From Clostridium aceticum (lineage in GTDB: Bacteria > Bacillota > Clostridia > Peptostreptococcales > Natronincolaceae): a DNA stretch of 64,000 bases. The stretch lies in NCBI RefSeq assembly GCF_001042715.1, contig NZ_CP009687.1, forward strand, positions 3,463,418 through 3,527,417, read 5' to 3'. The notes under the pieces were generated by a model, which was not told the DNA's origin, ran no database searches, and worked only from the letters and a program-made list of their open reading frames with translations. The position numbers and the translations under genes are program-made. This document shows, in pieces, positions 60,783 through 64,000 of this stretch (its first letter is position 1; every line of letters starts with the position of its first letter).

Positions 60783-61060
60783 AAAACCCTCTCCCTTAAA
60801 TTAAATTAGTTTTTAATGCCTTTTTATATAATATTTTTATTAAGGCCTTTTTTATAGAAACGTTATCAACTAGGAAGTCTACTGGAATAAAAAATTTTTT
60901 GTCTATTTTCTGAAAAGTTTGTTATTTATTTATCATTCTTTCATAAAAAAAAGCGGATATGTGTCTCCAGCTTCATATTTCGTAGAAAATTCAGTCTCTT
61001 TCTGATGGAAATTTTCACAAACATTATTAATTTGTTATGATTTTTATTATGTTTAACTCT
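60783..61060 (-). promoter_or_regulatory. Long untranslated leader of the small membrane operon
   Basis: About 270 bases lie between the promoter and the first small gene with no reading frame. It is A/T-rich, with a T run after ATATCCGC near 60950, two similar AAAAAGGC stretches near 60812 and 60846, and no clear known riboswitch. Confidence 0.35.
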
Positions 61061-61089
61061 AATATACTATAATCTATGTACAAAATCAA
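61061..61089 (-). promoter_or_regulatory. Promoter of the small membrane operon
   Basis: On the minus strand there is TTGATT (61084-61089), 17 bases, then TATATT (61061-61066). Confidence 0.65.
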
Positions 61090-61123
61090 GTGCAATATAA
61101 CTTAGTATGGACATGCTAATAAA

Positions 61124-61149
61124 AAATAGAGCCTAATTAGGCCCTATTT
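61124..61149 (-). terminator. Terminator overlapping the CBS-gene stop
   Basis: AAATAG.GCC and GGC.CTATTT form a stem around TAATTA, with six T residues after it on the minus strand. It includes part of the stop codon of the 61148 gene. Confidence 0.8.
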
Positions 61150-61597
61150 ACTGGCCTGCATAAGCTCTAATAATGTCCCTTCTACTTACAATTCCTACCA
61201 ATTGATGGTCCTTCACCACAGGAACTCTGTTGATTTTCTTTTTTACCATAATGGTGGCAATTTCTTCCATGGTTTCTTCCTGGTCTACTACAATCACCTT
61301 CTCCGTCATAACATCCTTCACCAGATAACCAGCCATTTTTTTTATTTGCACTTCTAGCGTTTTAGGATTCTCTAAGAAGATATAACTGTCTAGCAAAGTA
61401 AAGTAAGCAGGAATATGAAGTTCTTTGCTACGATAAATTAGATCCCCTTCCGTAATCATCCCTACTACATTATTTTCTTCATTTACCACTGGTACACCAC
61501 TGATATTATGTTCTAACAAAAGTTTTATCACATCTTCAACTGTATCCTCTTTTTTTACGGTAATTACTTCTTTTGTCATAATGTCCTTAGCCAACAT
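61148..61597 (-). CDS. CBS-domain pair protein
   Basis: The 149-residue protein consists of two CBS domains (about 1-60 and 90-149): KDIMTKEVITVKKEDTVEDV, NISGVPVVNEENNVVGMITE and VKDVMTEKVIVVDQEETMEE, then KINRVPVVKDHQLVGIVSRR. Such stand-alone pairs bind adenine nucleotides or related ligands and regulate partners. No catalytic domain is present, and the partner is unknown. It is a monocistronic gene between xpt and the small membrane operon. Confidence 0.9.
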   Translation of the reverse strand: MLAKDIMTKEVITVKKEDTVEDVIKLLLEHNISGVPVVNEENNVVGMITEGDLIYRSKELHIPAYFTLLDSYIFLENPKTLEVQIKKMAGYLVKDVMTEKVIVVDQEETMEEIATIMVKKKINRVPVVKDHQLVGIVSRRDIIRAYAGQ

Positions 61598-61704
61598 GCT
61601 ATCACCACCCTATCAACTTTCTTAATATATAAAATACCCTTTTTCTCTTATTTTAAAAGTTTTTTCAAATATTTTATTCATAAACCGTATACAACTATAT
61701 CACA

Positions 61705-62289
61705 TCAATACTGTTCATGGTTTCTAAAAACTACTTTACCATTCACCATAGCGTCAATGGTAGCAAGGGCATGGACCTCTAGATTTGCTTCCCTTAGAAT
61801 TTTCCCACCTTCTTGAAATCCCTTTTCAATCACAACCCCTGCTGCGACTAAGTTGGCACCTGAAGCATCCACGACTTCCTTTAAACCTAATATAGCTTGT
61901 CCATTCGCTAAAAAATCATCAATGATTAGTATATGATCTTCTTTACTAATATATCGTTTCGAAACCCTGATTTTATAATATTTTCCCTTTGTATAGGAGT
62001 ATACGCTGCCTTCATAGGTTTCTTGATCCAAGTTTTTAGATTCTGTTTTTTTAGCAAAAACAACCGGTACATCAAAATACTGTGCTGCTATTGCTGCTAT
62101 TGCAATTCCTGAAACCTCTGCTGTCAGTATTTTGGTAATCTTTTTATGTGAAAAGATTTTTTTAAATTCCTTTCCTATTTCATTTAATAACCCAATATCC
62201 AGTTGGTGGTTTAGAAAGTTATCTACCTTTAAAATATTTCCTTCTAAGATTCTACCATCTTCTATGATCTTCTTTTTTAATAACTCCAT
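61705..62289 (-). CDS. xpt: Xanthine phosphoribosyltransferase
   Basis: The 194-residue enzyme makes XMP from xanthine and PRPP in purine salvage. Marks are MELLKKKIIEDGRILEGNIL at the start, ILTAEVSGIAIAAIAAQYFD near residue 54, and the PRPP loop ILIIDDFLANGQAILGL near residue 119. The start at 62289 follows AAGGAGG. It is under a guanine-type purine riboswitch with a terminator 42 bases before the start, a standard arrangement for xpt. Confidence 0.95.
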   Translation of the reverse strand: MELLKKKIIEDGRILEGNILKVDNFLNHQLDIGLLNEIGKEFKKIFSHKKITKILTAEVSGIAIAAIAAQYFDVPVVFAKKTESKNLDQETYEGSVYSYTKGKYYKIRVSKRYISKEDHILIIDDFLANGQAILGLKEVVDASGANLVAAGVVIEKGFQEGGKILREANLEVHALATIDAMVNGKVVFRNHEQY

Positions 62290-62330
62290 TGTTTTCCTCC
62301 TTCTCACAATTGTCCTGTCGTTACATAAAG

Positions 62331-62357
62331 AAAAAGCCCGCAGAAAGTTTCTACGGG
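62331..62357 (-). terminator. Riboswitch-controlled terminator of xpt
   Basis: CCCGTAGAAA pairs with TTTCTGCGGG (one G-U) around one base, then CTTTTT on the minus strand. Its first arm CCCGTAG can instead pair with CTACGGG at the aptamer's 3' strand, giving the antiterminator. Confidence 0.92.
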
Positions 62358-62423
62358 TCTTAGAATAGATTTACTTAGCAAGATGTTAAAAGGCAACAAT
62401 GTTGCCCTAACATCGAAATAAAT

Positions 62424-62493
62424 CTCCCGTAGTCAGACCATTTACGGTAGTCTGGTAGAAACTGATGGACCCTATCTCCATAATTATACGAGA
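62424..62493 (-). ncRNA. Purine (guanine-type) riboswitch aptamer
   Basis: On the minus strand the aptamer reads TCTCGTATAAT, then ATGGAGATAGGGTCCATCAG and TTTCTACCAGACTACCGTAA, then ATGGTCTGACTACGGGAGA. It has the P1, L2-P2, TTTCTACC junction and GACTACGG features of the purine class. The C in GACTAC specifies guanine/hypoxanthine rather than adenine. Ligand binding should stop xpt transcription. Confidence 0.95.
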
Positions 62494-62526
62494 ATCTATA
62501 AACATACGTCTATAAATTTTAATAAA

Positions 62527-62556
62527 ATAACATATATACATTCATTAATTTTTCAA
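62527..62556 (-). promoter_or_regulatory. Candidate promoter of xpt
   Basis: On the minus strand TTGAAA (62551-62556) is followed after 16-18 bases by TATGTT or TGTTAT (62527-62534). Transcription would start shortly before the aptamer. The rest of 62557-62661 shows no gene. Confidence 0.45.
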
Positions 62557-62661
62557 CTTAGCTTACTTAAAGAAGTTTCCGTCACAAGACGTGTCCCTTC
62601 CCAAGTATAGTTTATTGTAGCTTATTTATTAAAAGAAATCAAGCAAATCCAAAAATTCCTA

Positions 62662-64000
62662 CTAGAGTTTTACCGCTTCATCTCTATCAAATAAATACAG
62701 ATAACTCTCCTTAATATTTTTTCCTGTAATTTTTTCTAATGCTTCTCGATAGAGTTCCAATTGCACCTCATACTTTTTCTTAATTTCCTCACAAGTGTTT
62801 ACAACCCTGTCACTCTTATAATCTACCAACACCAGTCTATCTTCCTCTTGAAAGTAACAGTCGATCACCCCCTGTACCAACAGGGTTTCTTCACATTCCT
62901 CTAATCCTTCTATAACATCTTTTGCCTTTTTCTTAATGTTAAAGGGAACTTCTCTGTAAACTTTTTCAGCCTTTAACATCCTTCTGCCCAGTTCACTATC
63001 GAAGTAGTTTCCAATCTTTTCAACATCAACTGTCAAAGATTCCTCTTCTGTTAAAAGCTCCTTAGCCACCATCCATTGAAGCTGTTCTTTTATATTATTG
63101 TTTTTTTCTATTTCCCTTAAATCTAAATGCTGTAATACAAAATGTAGGATCGTTCCCAGCTCGGCTGCTGTAAAGTTTTTTGTACTCTCCAAAAACTTAG
63201 GCTTTCTTACTAAAGTAGGAATCTTGTATCCCATCTTCTCCATCGCAGCCACTTTGGACTTTTTAATCTCTGAAACTGATAGTTTGGAGGGGATTGTAGT
63301 AGCTGCTATGTGTGGATACTTCCAGTTAAGAATATGATCTATTTTATTTTTATAGGGTGTCAGGTCCTCACCATGATAATTTCTTAATTTTTCCTTTATT
63401 TCTTCTTGTCTATCTGTTTTTTCCAGCTTCTCTATACCAATGTCTTTACGACTCAATAAGTGAACTGTAAATTTAGCTTTATCCTCAAGCAACTTATTCA
63501 TATCCATCTTTATTTCTGCTCTTTCTCTTAAAGCCTCTCCCTTTGGATGTTTTGTCAACACCATGCCTATCCAATCTAAATAATTTCTAGCAGAGGTTAG
63601 CATATAGGTATTCATGTTTTTACTCCACTTTTCCACCTGTTTAGAAAGCTTTTTAGTAGACCCTACTAAAATCAGCTTATCTACGGCTCTTGTCAAGGCT
63701 ACATACAAAATCCTCATTTCCTCTGATAAACTTTCAATTTTAATTTTATTCTTCATTGCTAACTTTGCTATAGTATCTCTATAGGTCCTTAGCTTTATAT
63801 CGGTAAACTTAGGCCCTAATCCCAAATCCTTATGCAGGAGTAAATCAGCATGAACGTCCCTTAAATTAAAATTCTTTCCCATTCCTGCCAATATCACTAC
63901 TGGAAATTCTAAACCTTTGCTTTTATGGACACTCATAATCCGCACTACATTATCCTTTTCTCCCAGCACTTTTGCTACGCCCATGTCGCCTTTGCTGCTT
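62662..64000 (-). CDS. addA: Helicase-exonuclease AddAB subunit AddA (C-terminal part, cut by window edge)
   Basis: The frame enters at the window end (SSKGDMGVAKVLGEKDNV) and ends at 62662, giving about 446 of the usual 1200-plus residues. Helicase motifs V and VI are present (MSVHKSKGLEFPVVILAGMG, and EEMRILYVALTRAVDKLIL). A C-terminal RecB-type nuclease domain has LGTILHFVLQHLDL, VQGVIDCYFQEEDRLVLVDY with the DYK motif, and QLELYREAL. AddAB processes double-strand breaks for recombination. The start lies outside the window. Confidence 0.95.
   Translation of the reverse strand, partial: SSKGDMGVAKVLGEKDNVVRIMSVHKSKGLEFPVVILAGMGKNFNLRDVHADLLLHKDLGLGPKFTDIKLRTYRDTIAKLAMKNKIKIESLSEEMRILYVALTRAVDKLILVGSTKKLSKQVEKWSKNMNTYMLTSARNYLDWIGMVLTKHPKGEALRERAEIKMDMNKLLEDKAKFTVHLLSRKDIGIEKLEKTDRQEEIKEKLRNYHGEDLTPYKNKIDHILNWKYPHIAATTIPSKLSVSEIKKSKVAAMEKMGYKIPTLVRKPKFLESTKNFTAAELGTILHFVLQHLDLREIEKNNNIKEQLQWMVAKELLTEEESLTVDVEKIGNYFDSELGRRMLKAEKVYREVPFNIKKKAKDVIEGLEECEETLLVQGVIDCYFQEEDRLVLVDYKSDRVVNTCEEIKKKYEVQLELYREALEKITGKNIKESYLYLFDRDEAVKL

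Overview
The window is low-GC DNA from a spore-forming, anaerobic Clostridia member. The closest fit by gene content is the Alkaliphilus/Natronincola type; this assignment is inference. Supporting signs are strong AGGAGG ribosome sites, frequent TTG/GTG starts, an acpS-gerS-alr-mazEF cluster like the one known in Clostridioides, a large Mrp-type cation/proton antiporter operon, glycine-betaine uptake, S-layer/secondary-wall genes (csaB, tagA) and a candidate selenoprotein. Nearly all genes lie on the minus strand. No rRNA, tRNA or CRISPR array was seen.

Layout. 1-6750: the 5' part of uvrB behind a LexA-box promoter, the S41 protease ctpA, a division block (ftsE, ftsX and an EnvC-like M23 activator), and a divergent 5-formyltetrahydrofolate cyclo-ligase. 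6790-9930: a zinc-ribbon protein, a histidine kinase and an NtrC-type regulator behind a -24/-12 (sigma-54) promoter. 10162-10383: a 73-residue Mop/TOBE protein readable only if two in-frame TGA codons are selenocysteine. 10440-13192: a CopA copper ATPase operon with a CsoR-like operator in its promoter. 13286-16351: a yibE/F gene split in its signal peptide by a complete IS200/IS605 element with tnpA and tnpB.

16380-21630: a five-gene operon (AIM24, HpcH/HpaI-like aldolase, PRTase-TRSP, StiP/Pelota, HAD) matching the biosynthetic module of tellurium-resistance (Ter) type systems, but with no TerD gene nearby. 21683-26902: a LIV-type ABC transporter with an ATC-hydrolase-family protein. 27110-34410: a LonB-like protease, a LysM protein and an OpuA glycine-betaine transporter. 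35105-45498: a phosphodiester glycosidase-like surface protein, a PrcB-like protein, split transketolase, YitT, TagA, CsaB and a DUF5693 membrane protein. 45703-50017: a small secreted protein, mazEF, alr, gerS, acpS and a coiled-coil protein. 50461-51450: an unknown lipoprotein. 51499-59697: an Mrp/Mbh-type antiporter operon with three large proton-channel subunits. 59830-61089: three uncharacterised small membrane proteins. 61148-64000: a CBS protein, xpt under a guanine riboswitch, and the C-terminal part of addA.

Scattered between genes are at least five copies of a roughly 100-125 bp interspersed repeat with imperfect terminal inverted repeats. One copy lies inside the uvrB leader. Many terminators overlap stop codons, so the genes are tightly packed. 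The strongest candidates for something new are the double-UGA Mop protein, the in-frame reversible IS insertion, the leader-RNA motif shared by yibE/F and opuAC, and the small membrane protein trio beside the Mrp operon.
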